Shown here: in pieces, positions 36,423-44,341 of the stretch | Layout of the letters: every line of letters starts with the position of its first letter | How positions within the stretch are numbered: position 1 is the first letter of the stretch | Assembly: GCF_023631325.1 (NCBI RefSeq) | Contig: NZ_JALQDG010000003.1 | Location: forward strand, 682,001 to 746,000 | Length of the DNA stretch: 64,000 bases | Reading direction: 5' to 3' | DNA from: Caballeronia sp. INDeC2 | GTDB lineage: Bacteria > Pseudomonadota > Gammaproteobacteria > Burkholderiales > Burkholderiaceae | The notes under the pieces: model-generated | Told to the model about the DNA's origin: nothing | Database searches by the model: none | The model's input: only the letters and a program-made list of their open reading frames with translations | Made by a program: the position numbers and the translations under genes

Positions 36423-37385
36423 ATGAAAGCCGACTCGCATGACCTGAACGATCTGATGTATTTCTCGCATGTCGTCGAGCACGGCGGATTTTCGGCGGCC
36501 GAGCGCGTGCTCGGCATTTCGAAGTCGCGTCTGTCGCGGCGTGTGTCGGAGCTCGAGGCGTCGCTCGGTGTGCGCCTCTTGCAGCGCTCGACGCGCAAGC
36601 TCGCGCTGACCGAAGCCGGCCAGCTTTTCTACCAGCATTGTCAGGCGATGCTCGCGGAAGCCCAGGCGGCTGTCAACGTCGTGCAAAGCCTGCGCGATTC
36701 GCCGCGCGGCTCGGTGCGCGTAAGCGTGCCAGTGACGATCGCGCAGACGTTTCTCTCCGCGGTGATGCCGGATTTCATGCATCGCTATCCGGAAGTGCGT
36801 ATCGTGCTGCGCGTGACGAATCGTGTCGTCGATCTGTTCGAAGATGCCGTCGATGTCGCGCTGCGCGTGCGCTCGGAGCCGCCCGCGAGTTCGAACGTCG
36901 TCGCCCGGCCGCTGTGGCGCACGGAGCAGATGCTCGTCGCGGCGCCGTCGCTTTTGAGGTCGAATGCGCCGCCGATGACGCCTGCCGAACTCGCGCAATA
37001 CGACACCATCGACACGCCTTCTGCCGATGGCCGTCACGTCTACCGGCTGATCGCGCCGGACGGCACGCGCCACGAATTCGAGCACGAACCGCGGCTCGTC
37101 ACGGCGGACCTGTCGATGATCCGCGAAGCCGTGATGCGCGGCGTCGGCATCGCGGCGCTGCCCGAGATGATGTACGGCGCGCCGCTGCGCACCGGGCAGC
37201 TCTCGCCGGTGATGCCGGGCTGGACGTTTCCGTCGCCGCAACTCTATGCGGTCTTTTTGTCACGTCAGGGCATGGTCCCCGCCGTGCGCGCGTTCGTCGA
37301 TTTTCTCGTGGAGTCGATCGGCAGCGGCCAGCGCTTTCCCGGAGAATGTCCTGTTCAGGAAACGCCGGAACGCGAAACGGTTTGA
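36423..37385 (+). CDS. LysR-type transcriptional regulator divergent from pirin
   Basis: The full-length 320-residue LysR protein begins with D-L-N-D-L-M-Y-F-S-H-V-V-E-H-G-G-F-S-A-A-E-R, a helix-turn-helix (L-G-I-S-K-S-R-L-S-R-R-V-S-E-L-E) and R-L-L-Q-R-S-T-R-K-L near residue 55, then the ligand-binding domain (G-S-V-R-V-S-V-P-V-T). It resembles the pirin-linked LysR regulators. ATG 36423 is preferred over upstream in-frame codons because it begins the conserved domain. Confidence 0.93.
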   Translation: MKADSHDLNDLMYFSHVVEHGGFSAAERVLGISKSRLSRRVSELEASLGVRLLQRSTRKLALTEAGQLFYQHCQAMLAEAQAAVNVVQSLRDSPRGSVRVSVPVTIAQTFLSAVMPDFMHRYPEVRIVLRVTNRVVDLFEDAVDVALRVRSEPPASSNVVARPLWRTEQMLVAAPSLLRSNAPPMTPAELAQYDTIDTPSADGRHVYRLIAPDGTRHEFEHEPRLVTADLSMIREAVMRGVGIAALPEMMYGAPLRTGQLSPVMPGWTFPSPQLYAVFLSRQGMVPAVRAFVDFLVESIGSGQRFPGECPVQETPERETV

Positions 37386-37503
37386 CTGTATCGGCGTTCG
37401 TCATTGGTTTATGACATTGAAGCGCGCGTTTGCGATGGTCAGATTCAATGATGGCCGGAATTCGCGGCGGTATACTGAAGTTCCCTTCGCTAAGGAGCTC
37501 CTT

Positions 37504-37623
37504 ATGCGAAAACTCACGGCTGCTCTGATAGTTAGCCTGATAGGGTTGATTGCGCTGTCCGTGTCGACCACGGCTGCCGCATGCGACGGGACTTCCGGTT
37601 CTGGCTATTCGAACCCAAAGTGA
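37504..37623 (+). CDS. 39-residue secreted peptide
   Basis: The product has a clear signal peptide (M-R-K-L-T-A-A-L-I-V-S-L-I-G-L-I..., cleavage likely after T-T-A-A-A near residue 26) and a mature part of about 13 residues starting with a Cys and ending S-G-Y-S-N-P-K. The ribosome site AAGGAG has ideal spacing and is half of a perfect 12-base palindrome (37492-37503). A strong terminator follows 34 bases later, so this looks like a complete small gene. I do not recognise a family. Confidence 0.65.
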   Translation: MRKLTAALIVSLIGLIALSVSTTAAACDGTSGSGYSNPK

Positions 37624-37654
37624 CCGCCTCACCCGAATGCGCCGAGTGCGCACG

Positions 37655-37688
37655 AAAAAAGGCCTTCATCTGACGATGAAGGCCTTTT
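37655..37688. terminator. Bidirectional terminator
   Basis: AAAAGGCCTTCATC and GATGAAGGCCTTTT form a 14-pair perfect stem with a four-base loop. It ends the small peptide gene and the converging exbD transcript. Confidence 0.92.
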
Positions 37689-37734
37689 ACTTTAAAGGCT
37701 AGCGCGAGCGCTTAATTGCCGCTTTATTTCCGCC

Positions 37735-38157
37735 TTACTTGCCGTTCTTCGGCTCCGTGACGAAACCGATCTTCGTCAGTCCGCCAGCCTGCGCCGCCGA
37801 CATCAGATCCGCGACTTTCTCGTACGCCACCTGACGGTCCGCGCGCAGATGGATCTCCGGCTGCGGATTCTGCTGCGCTGCCTGCGCAATGCGCGCGTTG
37901 AGCGTCGCTTCGTCGATCGGCTGATCGTCCCACAGCGTCGTACCGTCGGCCTTGATCGCGATATTTACGTGCGCGGGCTTCTCGTCCTGCGGCTGGCTGC
38001 TAGCGTGCGGCAGATCGATCTTCACCGCGTGATGCATGGCCGGAATCGTGACCAGGAAAATGATCAGCAGCACCAGCATGACGTCGACGAGCGGGGTCAT
38101 GTTGATCTCGCTCATCATGCCGTCGTCTTCGTCTCCGGCGAAAGGGCTCATGGCCAT
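37735..38157 (-). CDS. exbD: Biopolymer transport protein ExbD
   Basis: The 140-residue protein has one transmembrane helix near residues 22-42 (T-P-L-V-D-V-M-L-V-L-L-I-I-F-L-V) with the functional Asp in P-L-V-D-V, followed by a periplasmic domain. With ExbB it energises TonB from the proton gradient. It is the last gene of tonB-exbB-exbD, 16 bases after exbB. Confidence 0.95.
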   Translation of the reverse strand: MAMSPFAGDEDDGMMSEINMTPLVDVMLVLLIIFLVTIPAMHHAVKIDLPHASSQPQDEKPAHVNIAIKADGTTLWDDQPIDEATLNARIAQAAQQNPQPEIHLRADRQVAYEKVADLMSAAQAGGLTKIGFVTEPKNGK

Positions 38158-38173
38158 TGCGAGTCTCCCGGGC

Positions 38174-38920
38174 TTACGACGCGCGCGTCGCGAGACGCAG
38201 GCTGTCGGTCGAGGCGTTCGTCGCGCGCTTGGTCGACGAGAGCTTCGAGCCTGTGACGAAGAATGCGTGCAGGCCGTGCGCGAAGCGGTTCAGCTTCGTG
38301 ACGATGCCCTTGTTCGCGCGGGTGAGGGCGTTGTAGCCGAGCACCGCCGGAATCGCGACGAAGAGGCCGAATGCGGTCATGATGAGCGATTCGCCGACCG
38401 GACCCGCGACCTGATCGATCGACGTCTGGCCCGTCGCGCCGATGGTCAGCAGCGCGTGATAGATACCCCAGACCGTGCCGAACAGGCCGACGAACGGCGA
38501 CGTGGAGCCGATCGACGCGAGAACCGCGAGACCCGACTGCATGCGGCCAACGCCTTCGTCCATCACGTCCTTGAGGCAGCGCGTGATCCAGTCCGACACG
38601 TCCATGCGGTCGTGCAGATGCGGCTGCGTCTGATGATGATGGTCGGCGGCTTCCTGTCCGGCGAGCGCGAGCGCGAGGAACGGGTTGTCCGCGGGGCTCG
38701 ACGACTGGCCGCCGAGCTTCTTGATGCCGTCGTTGAAGTCGTCGGAATGCCAGAAGGCTTGTTCGGCATTCTTGGTGAGGCGCTTCAGGCGCACGACATT
38801 CCATGCCTTCACGACGATCACCGTCCACGAAAGCACAGACATGATGACGAGCGCGAGCGCGATGCCCCGCGTCACGAAATCGCCTTGCGCCCAGACGTGC
38901 GCAATCCCGTAGTTTTCCAT
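38174..38920 (-). CDS. exbB: Biopolymer transport protein ExbB (MotA/TolQ/ExbB)
   Basis: The 248-residue inner-membrane protein has a first helix near residues 17-37 (G-I-A-L-A-L-V-I-M-S-V-L-S-W) and two further helices around S-T-S-P-F-V-G-L-F-G-T-V-W-G-I and A-F-G-L-F-V-A-I-P-A-V. It forms the proton channel with ExbD. ATG 38920 has AAGGAAAG upstream; a longer frame exists but adds unrelated residues. Confidence 0.95.
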   Translation of the reverse strand: MENYGIAHVWAQGDFVTRGIALALVIMSVLSWTVIVVKAWNVVRLKRLTKNAEQAFWHSDDFNDGIKKLGGQSSSPADNPFLALALAGQEAADHHHQTQPHLHDRMDVSDWITRCLKDVMDEGVGRMQSGLAVLASIGSTSPFVGLFGTVWGIYHALLTIGATGQTSIDQVAGPVGESLIMTAFGLFVAIPAVLGYNALTRANKGIVTKLNRFAHGLHAFFVTGSKLSSTKRATNASTDSLRLATRAS

Positions 38921-38949
38921 TTCTCTTTCCTTGTATCTAAAAAAATCGG

Positions 38950-39681
38950 TCAGTCGTTCAGACTGAAAACGAATGGCACCGTGGCGGTCGCGCGAATCGC
39001 TTCGCCATTTTCCTTGTACGGGCTGCACGCGCTGCCGCGTACCGCATCGAGCGCGGCGTCATCGAGCCGCGACGATCCGCTGCTCTTTTGCAGCGTCACG
39101 TTTTCGATCTTGCCCGACAGTCCCACCGTCAGACGGACGACGGCCGTGCCGGTTTCGCCGCGCCGCCGGGACATCGACGGATAGTCTGGCTGCGCGATAT
39201 TACAGCTGAGGTGCGCGACGTTCTTCGGCGCGGCGAGATCCATGCTAGGTTTGCCGATGGCCGGCGCGGCGGGCGGCGGCGCGGGTTGCGGCGGAGCGGG
39301 CGGCGTGGGTTCGGGCGCGGGCGCGGCAATTTGCGACGGCGCCTCGGTGACCGGCATCGGCGTGGGCTTCGGCTCGATTTTCGGTTTGACCTTCGGCTTG
39401 GGCTGCGGCTTCGGGACGGGTTGCGGCACCGGCTTGGGCGGCGGAGGCGTTTCGACCGCGACCGGCTGCGGCGCGGGCTGCGGCGTTTCGCTGATCAGTT
39501 GCGCGGTGATCGATTTGGCCTCGATCGGGCGCGGCAGCGGCTCGTGGTGCATCGTCAGCGCGACGCCCAGAAGCGCGGCATGAATGACGACGACAGCCGC
39601 GCACGCCGCGATCACGCGCGGATTGGCGTTTGCGGCTGGCGCCGTCTGAAAGGCGGCGGGAGTAGTGGTCGGGGACTGCAT
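38950..39681 (-). CDS. tonB: TonB energy transducer
   Basis: TonB (243 residues) spans from one N-terminal helix (about residues 22-42) through a long Pro/Lys-rich periplasmic linker (P-K-P-V-P-Q-P-V-P-K-P and Q-P-A-P-P-P) to the C-terminal TonB domain (Y-P-S-M-S-R-R-R-G-E-T-G-T-A-V-V-R-L and V-T-L-Q-K-S-S-G). It transmits energy to outer-membrane iron and haem receptors. It is the first gene of tonB-exbB-exbD, preceded by a tiny membrane-peptide gene. Confidence 0.94.
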   Translation of the reverse strand: MQSPTTTPAAFQTAPAANANPRVIAACAAVVVIHAALLGVALTMHHEPLPRPIEAKSITAQLISETPQPAPQPVAVETPPPPKPVPQPVPKPQPKPKVKPKIEPKPTPMPVTEAPSQIAAPAPEPTPPAPPQPAPPPAAPAIGKPSMDLAAPKNVAHLSCNIAQPDYPSMSRRRGETGTAVVRLTVGLSGKIENVTLQKSSGSSRLDDAALDAVRGSACSPYKENGEAIRATATVPFVFSLND

Positions 39682-39787
39682 TGTTATTGGCTGCTTGCAA
39701 TACTGCGTGAATGCCGGCTGATAACGCTGCCTTCCAACTCGAGGTCCAACGACTGCGCGGGCACGGCGCGGAAGAAACCAGACGGCG

Positions 39788-39850
39788 TCATTTTCGGAAA
39801 ATAAGCAGGGAAATAAACAGGGTGGCCACGAAGCCGATCAGCAGTTCCAT
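39788..39850 (-). CDS. 20-residue hydrophobic membrane peptide upstream of tonB
   Basis: The reading frame encodes MELLIGFVATLFISLLIFRK, a single hydrophobic helix with a basic end, then TGA. GGAGGG lies five bases before the ATG, a nearly ideal ribosome site that is hard to explain otherwise. It lies 106 bases upstream of tonB on the same strand, so it may be the first gene of that operon. It is far below common annotation length limits and I know no family for it. Confidence 0.55.
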   Translation of the reverse strand: MELLIGFVATLFISLLIFRK

Positions 39851-39980
39851 CTTTCCCTCCAAGGGGTAAAGGGTTGCACGACTGGCTAAAAGTGACCGGG
39901 AGTTCGAAGGTAACCTGGCTTGCTGGAGGCGAGAATAAGACCGAACGGCGCGAGCGGACATCATCGGGCGCTGTCGGTTT

Positions 39981-40003
39981 TGAGCGCGACCACGGTCGCG
40001 CGG
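39981..40003 (-). terminator. Hairpin after bfd
   Basis: GCGCGACC and GGTCGCGC form a perfect stem with a two-base spacer, seven bases past the bfd stop. No T run is present, so it may act as a pause or stability element. Confidence 0.4.
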
Positions 40004-40009
40004 GACGCT

Positions 40010-40246
40010 TCAGGCGGCCTGGCGCTCGTAGAACGTGAGCGGCGCAACGTGCTCGCGCTGCTCGACACCGCAGCGCGACGCGCACACGCCGCTTTCTGCC
40101 ATCACGTCGCGAACGCTCGGCTCGCATTTGCCGCAGCACAGCGCCACGCCGAGCTCGAATTGCAGTTCGTCGAAAGAGTCCAGTCCTTCCGCGATGGCGG
40201 CTCGAATCTTCCGGTCGGACACTGATTTGCAGACACAGACAATCAT
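40010..40246 (-). CDS. bfd: Bacterioferritin-associated ferredoxin
   Basis: The 78-residue [2Fe-2S] protein has ligands C4, C6 (V-C-V-C-K) and C38, C41 (C-C-G-K-C-E-P) of the BFD/NifU fold. It donates electrons to bacterioferritin to release stored iron when iron is short. A Fur-like site lies upstream, matching its known induction under iron limitation. bfr is nearby on the same strand with the murI gene between them. Confidence 0.95.
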   Translation of the reverse strand: MIVCVCKSVSDRKIRAAIAEGLDSFDELQFELGVALCCGKCEPSVRDVMAESGVCASRCGVEQREHVAPLTFYERQAA

Positions 40247-40267
40247 GATCGTTCGCGATAGCTTGCG

Positions 40268-40289
40268 TTAATGCGAATTATTATCATTC
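40268..40289. promoter_or_regulatory. Fur box-like site upstream of bfd
   Basis: TTAATGCGAATTATTATCAT closely resembles Fur sites of beta-proteobacteria. It is centred about 32 bases before the bfd start codon and should overlap its promoter. Confidence 0.75.
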
Positions 40290-40422
40290 AATATGGACGG
40301 CTTTGCAAGCGGGCCTCAGTGTTTTTTGTAACAGAGGGAGCAAGTTAGCGGGTTTATTGCTAGGAGCCTTATTGGGCGGGCGAAAGCGCGTAATAGCAGC
40401 CGACACGCCAGGAAAGAAACCC

Positions 40423-41304
40423 TCAGACGATGTCGGGTTCAGCGAGGCGCGTTCGGCGCGAAGGGATGTCGACGTGCTCGACTTTCGCGTCGAGCTGAAG
40501 CAGGGCGGCGGCAAGTTGGCGCTGCGATTCGCCGTCGGCGGTGGAATAGAAGCGCGGCAGGGTGTCCGGTGGCGCGGTGAGGTTCTTTTGCGCGTGTGCG
40601 TCCAGCAGACGATCGAGTTGCCGCGCGATGGCCACGCTCGTATCGATTATGTGCAGCCGCTCACCGGCGATCTCACGAATCGCGCGATCGAGAAAAGGGT
40701 AATGCGTGCAGCCGAGCACGAGTGTGTCCGCGCCTGCGTCGAGCATGGGCGCGAGATAGCTTTCGAGCAGCGCCATCAGCGCCGGCGACGACGTATCGCA
40801 ACGTTCGACCGCCTGCACCAGCCCGTGTCCCGCCTGACAGATGAACCGGCAATCGCCCGCATAACGGTCGAGCAGCGACTGAAAGCGCGCGGAGCGCAAC
40901 GTGACGGCCGTGGCGAGGACGCCGACCACGCGCGATTTCGACACCGCCGCCGCGGGCTTCACGCCCGGCTCGACGCCGACGAGCGGAATTGCCAGGCGTT
41001 CGCGAACGAGCGCGATCGACTGGGCGGTGGCCGTGTTGCAAGCGACGACGAGCGCCTTCGCGCCTTGCCCGACGAGCCACTCGCCGATCGCCATCGCCCG
41101 GTCGACGATGAAATCGTCGTCGCGCTCGCCGTAGGGCGCGTGACGCGAATCGGCGACGTAGATCAGACGTTCGTGCGGCAGCGTCGCGCGGATGGCGCGC
41201 AACACCGACAGTCCGCCGAGACCGGAATCGAAAATGCCGACCGGCGCACTCGCGTCGGACGCGGCATGCTCGTTCGGCTTCGGCAAGGGCAATCCACCGG
41301 ACAT
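40423..41304 (-). CDS. murI: Glutamate racemase
   Basis: MurI (293 residues) makes D-glutamate for peptidoglycan. The two catalytic Cys motifs are visible: V-V-A-C-N-T-A-T-A near residue 85-93 and V-L-G-C-T-H-Y-P near residue 200. The N-terminal G-I-F-D-S-G-L-G-G-L-S-V is typical, with about 20 extra residues before it. It begins four bases after the bfr stop, so it is almost certainly co-transcribed with bfr. Confidence 0.96.
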   Translation of the reverse strand: MSGGLPLPKPNEHAASDASAPVGIFDSGLGGLSVLRAIRATLPHERLIYVADSRHAPYGERDDDFIVDRAMAIGEWLVGQGAKALVVACNTATAQSIALVRERLAIPLVGVEPGVKPAAAVSKSRVVGVLATAVTLRSARFQSLLDRYAGDCRFICQAGHGLVQAVERCDTSSPALMALLESYLAPMLDAGADTLVLGCTHYPFLDRAIREIAGERLHIIDTSVAIARQLDRLLDAHAQKNLTAPPDTLPRFYSTADGESQRQLAAALLQLDAKVEHVDIPSRRTRLAEPDIV

Positions 41305-41308
41305 TCGA

Positions 41309-41785
41309 TTACTCGTGATCGCCCATCATGGTTTGCTGGTAGTTCTGGATGCCGACCTTGTCGATCAGATCGAGTTGCGTTTCCAGCCAGTCGATATGCT
41401 CTTCGGTGTCGTGCAGGATGCGTTCGAAGATTTCGCGCGAGACGAAATCGCGCACGGACTCGCAATACGCGATGGCTTCCTTGCACGTCGACTGCGAAAT
41501 CTGCTCGAGCTTCAGATCGCATTCGAGGATTTCCTTAGTCTCTTCACCGATCAGCAGCTTGTGCAAATCTTGCAGATTCGGCAGACCGTCGAGCATGAAC
41601 ACGCGCTGGATCAGCCAGTCGGCATGCTTCATCTCGCCGATCGACTCGTCGTATTCGTGCTTGTTGAGCTTCTCGAGGCCCCAGTGCTGATACATCCGGG
41701 CGTGCAGGAAGTATTGATTGATCGCGGTCAGTTCGTTCTTCAACTGCGCGTTCAGATATTCGATGACTTTTGCGTCGCCTTGCAT
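41309..41785 (-). CDS. bfr: Bacterioferritin
   Basis: This 158-residue iron-storage subunit forms 24-mers with haem. Residues line up without gaps with E. coli Bfr numbering: E18, E51, the haem ligand M52, H54, E94 and H130 are present. The ferroxidase ligand E127, however, is replaced by Thr in H-D-T-E-E-H. The start at 41785 gives the conserved N-terminus M-Q-G-D-A-K-V-I. It is followed by murI after four bases. Confidence 0.96.
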   Translation of the reverse strand: MQGDAKVIEYLNAQLKNELTAINQYFLHARMYQHWGLEKLNKHEYDESIGEMKHADWLIQRVFMLDGLPNLQDLHKLLIGEETKEILECDLKLEQISQSTCKEAIAYCESVRDFVSREIFERILHDTEEHIDWLETQLDLIDKVGIQNYQQTMMGDHE

Positions 41786-41827
41786 GATTTCGTTTCCTGT
41801 TCTTAACGTGGGGCTTTTGAAAAGATA

Positions 41828-41903
41828 AACCTTGAGCGTGACAATGCCAAGGTTGAGTAGAAATTTTTTGTTTCAGACAAAACTGAGAATGAAAACCTTT
41901 CTC
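41828..41903. promoter_or_regulatory. bfr upstream region: dyad AACCTTG-N13-CAAGGTT and Fur-like sequence
   Basis: Perfect seven-base arms lie at 41828-41834 and 41848-41854, beginning 43 bases upstream of the bfr start. Further out, TGAGAATGAAAACCTTTCTC (41884-41903) is a partial Fur-site match. Both are suggestive only. Confidence 0.35.
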
Positions 41904-41922
41904 GACTGGCGCCGTTCAAAAG

Positions 41923-41953
41923 AAAAGAGCCGGGCGGATTGCCCGGCTCTTTT
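41923..41953 (-). terminator. Terminator of the fumarase gene
   Basis: AAAAGAGCCGGGC and GCCCGGCTCTTTT form a 13-pair stem with a five-base loop, about 35 bases past the fumarase stop; it also has T residues on the other strand. Confidence 0.9.
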
Positions 41954-41988
41954 CCTTCTAGCGGTAATAAGCCGCCATTAATTGACGA

Positions 41989-43512
41989 TCAAGCCGTCGC
42001 GACCGGAATCTTGCCGATCTTCGCCTGCCATTCCGCGGGACCGGTCTTGTGAACCGACGTGCCGTTCGAATCGACGGCGACCGTCACCGGCATGTCCTGC
42101 ACGTCGAATTCGTAGATCGCTTCCATGCCGAGATCTTCGAACGCGAGCACCTTCGCCTCGCGGATCGCCTTCGACACGAGGTACGCCGCGCCGCCGACGG
42201 CCATCAGGTACGCGGCATTGTGCTTCTTGATCGCCTCGATCGCGACCGGGCCGCGCTCGGCCTTGCCGATCATCGAGATCAAGCCGGTTTGCGCGAGCAT
42301 CATCTCGGTGAACTTGTCCATGCGCGTCGCCGTGGTCGGGCCCGCCGGGCCAACGGCTTCGTCACGCACCGGATCGACCGGGCCGACGTAATAGATCACG
42401 CGGTTCGTGAAATCCACGGGCAGCTTTTCGCCCTTGGCGAGCATGTCGGCGATGCGCTTGTGCGCGGCGTCGCGGCCCGTCAGCATCTTGCCCGAGAGGA
42501 GCAGCGTCTGGCCCGGCTTCCACGATGCGACTTCTTCCGGCGTCAGCGTGTTCAGGTCGATGCGCTTGCTGGTTTCCGTGTTCGGTGCCCAGGTGACCTT
42601 CGGCCATGCGTCGAGCGGCGGCGCTTCGAGCTTCGCCGCGCCCGTGCCGTCGAGCGTGAAGTGCGCGTGGCGCGTGGCCGCGCAGTTCGGAATGATCGCG
42701 ACCGGCTTCGACGCCGCATGCGTCGGCGCGGCCATGATCTTCACGTCGAGCACGGTCGCGAGGCCGCCGAGACCTTGCGCGCCGATGCCGAGCGCGTTCA
42801 CTTTCTCGTGCAGCTCCACGCGCAGCTCTTCGATCCAGTCCTTCGGTCCGCGCGCGATGACGTCCTGAATGTCGATCGGGTCCATCAGCGATTCCTTCGC
42901 CATGACCATCGCCTTTTCGGCCGTGCCGCCGATGCCGATGCCGAGCATCCCCGGCGGGCACCAGCCCGCGCCCATCGTCGGCACGGTCTTCAGGATCCAG
43001 TCGACGATCGAATCCGACGGATTCAGCATCGCGAATTTCGACTTGTTTTCCGAGCCGCCGCCCTTGGCCGCGACTTGCACGTCGACCTTGTCGCCCGGCA
43101 CGATCTCGTAGTGGATCACGGCCGGCGTATTGTCCTTCGTGTTCTTGCGGCCGCCTTCGGGCGGACTCACGATCGATGCGCGCAGCACGTTGTCCGGATT
43201 CAGGTAACCGCGGCGCACGCCTTCGTTGATCATGTCGGTGACCGACATCGTCGCACCGTCCCAGCGCACGTCCATGCCGACCTTCACGAACACCGTGACG
43301 ATGCCCGTGTCCTGGCAGATCGGGCGCTTGCCTTCGGCGCACATGCGGCTGTTGGTCAGGATCTGCGCGATTGCGTCTTTCGCGGCGGGGCTCTCTTCCA
43401 GCTCGTAGGCGCGGCCGAGCGCCTGAATATAGTCGAGCGGATGGTAGTAGCTGATGTATTGCAGCGAATCGGCGATGCTCTGAATCAGGTCTTCCTGCTT
43501 GATGACTGTCAT
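41989..43512 (-). CDS. fumA: Class I fumarate hydratase
   Basis: This 507-residue iron-sulfur fumarase interconverts fumarate and malate in the TCA cycle. It is the single-chain class I type, with an N-terminal alpha domain (R-P-I-C-Q-D-T-G-I-V near residue 64, first cluster Cys; G-G-G-S-E-N-K-S; A-G-W-C-P-P-G-M second Cys; I-P-N-C-A-A third) and a C-terminal beta domain (L-L-S-G-K-M-L-T-G-R-D-A-A-H-K-R; V-G-P-A-G-P-T-T). Its cluster makes it iron-dependent. Confidence 0.96.
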   Translation of the reverse strand: MTVIKQEDLIQSIADSLQYISYYHPLDYIQALGRAYELEESPAAKDAIAQILTNSRMCAEGKRPICQDTGIVTVFVKVGMDVRWDGATMSVTDMINEGVRRGYLNPDNVLRASIVSPPEGGRKNTKDNTPAVIHYEIVPGDKVDVQVAAKGGGSENKSKFAMLNPSDSIVDWILKTVPTMGAGWCPPGMLGIGIGGTAEKAMVMAKESLMDPIDIQDVIARGPKDWIEELRVELHEKVNALGIGAQGLGGLATVLDVKIMAAPTHAASKPVAIIPNCAATRHAHFTLDGTGAAKLEAPPLDAWPKVTWAPNTETSKRIDLNTLTPEEVASWKPGQTLLLSGKMLTGRDAAHKRIADMLAKGEKLPVDFTNRVIYYVGPVDPVRDEAVGPAGPTTATRMDKFTEMMLAQTGLISMIGKAERGPVAIEAIKKHNAAYLMAVGGAAYLVSKAIREAKVLAFEDLGMEAIYEFDVQDMPVTVAVDSNGTSVHKTGPAEWQAKIGKIPVATA

Positions 43513-43561
43513 GGCTTGGGCTCTGGGGGACGAAATTTTTGCTTGCGTTCTATCGGACGCT

Positions 43562-44149
43562 TCAGTCGAGCGCGCTTCGGGGCGCGACCGTCTCGCTGTG
43601 AAAATGGCGCGGATGCGTATGCGTGGTCAACCGGTCGACATACGCCATGATGAGTGCGGAAACCAGGAACGCGACGTGGATGATCACTTGCCACAGCACC
43701 GTGTGGAACGTGTGCTGGTCGGGGTTGATGAAGGTTTTCAGCAGGTGGATCGACGAGATGCTGATGAGCGCCATCGACAGCTTCACCTTCAGCACGCCCG
43801 CGTTGACGTGATCGAGCCACTCGGGCTCGTCGGGATGGCCTTCCACGCCTAAGCGCGACACGAAGGTTTCATACCCGCCGACGATCACCATGATGAGCAG
43901 ATTCGAGATCATGACCACGTCGATCAGCCCGAGCACGACGAGCATGATGTTGGTTTCGTCGAGCGTCATCGCGTGCGTGACGAGGTGCCACACTTCCTTC
44001 AGGAACAACACGACGTAGACGCCTTGCGCGACGATCAGGCCCAGATAAAGCGGCACCTGGAGCCAGCGGCTCATGAAGATGACTTTCGGCAGCAGTTTCA
44101 TCGAGCCGGGCTGTGAGGGCGAGGCGGGAGAATGCTTGGGAGCGGACAT
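43562..44149 (-). CDS. UPF0114 (YqhA/TIGR00645) family membrane protein
   Basis: The 195-residue inner-membrane protein has about four hydrophobic helices (V-P-L-Y-L-G-L-I-V-A-Q-G-V-Y; I-M-L-V-V-L-G-L-I-D-V-V-M-I; and a C-terminal V-I-I-H-V-A-F-L-V-S-A-L). The family motif G-G-Y-E-T-F-V-S-R is present. Its role is unknown. It lies 49 bases upstream of fumA on the same strand and may be co-transcribed. Confidence 0.88.
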   Translation of the reverse strand: MSAPKHSPASPSQPGSMKLLPKVIFMSRWLQVPLYLGLIVAQGVYVVLFLKEVWHLVTHAMTLDETNIMLVVLGLIDVVMISNLLIMVIVGGYETFVSRLGVEGHPDEPEWLDHVNAGVLKVKLSMALISISSIHLLKTFINPDQHTFHTVLWQVIIHVAFLVSALIMAYVDRLTTHTHPRHFHSETVAPRSALD

Positions 44150-44341
44150 GGGCGGCTTTTCAGTCGAGGCGGGTCGGACCGGAATGATGACGGGCGAATA
44201 TGACGAACAAAAACGTACGATGCGCCGGCAAACGCGCGCTTTGAGCGCAATTGCGGTGTCGGGAAGCCCGCTATTGTAGCGCTTCGTCGCCGGCGCCTGC
44301 CGAAAGCCTTCGGAATCCGCCGATGAACGGCCGAGCCGTTC

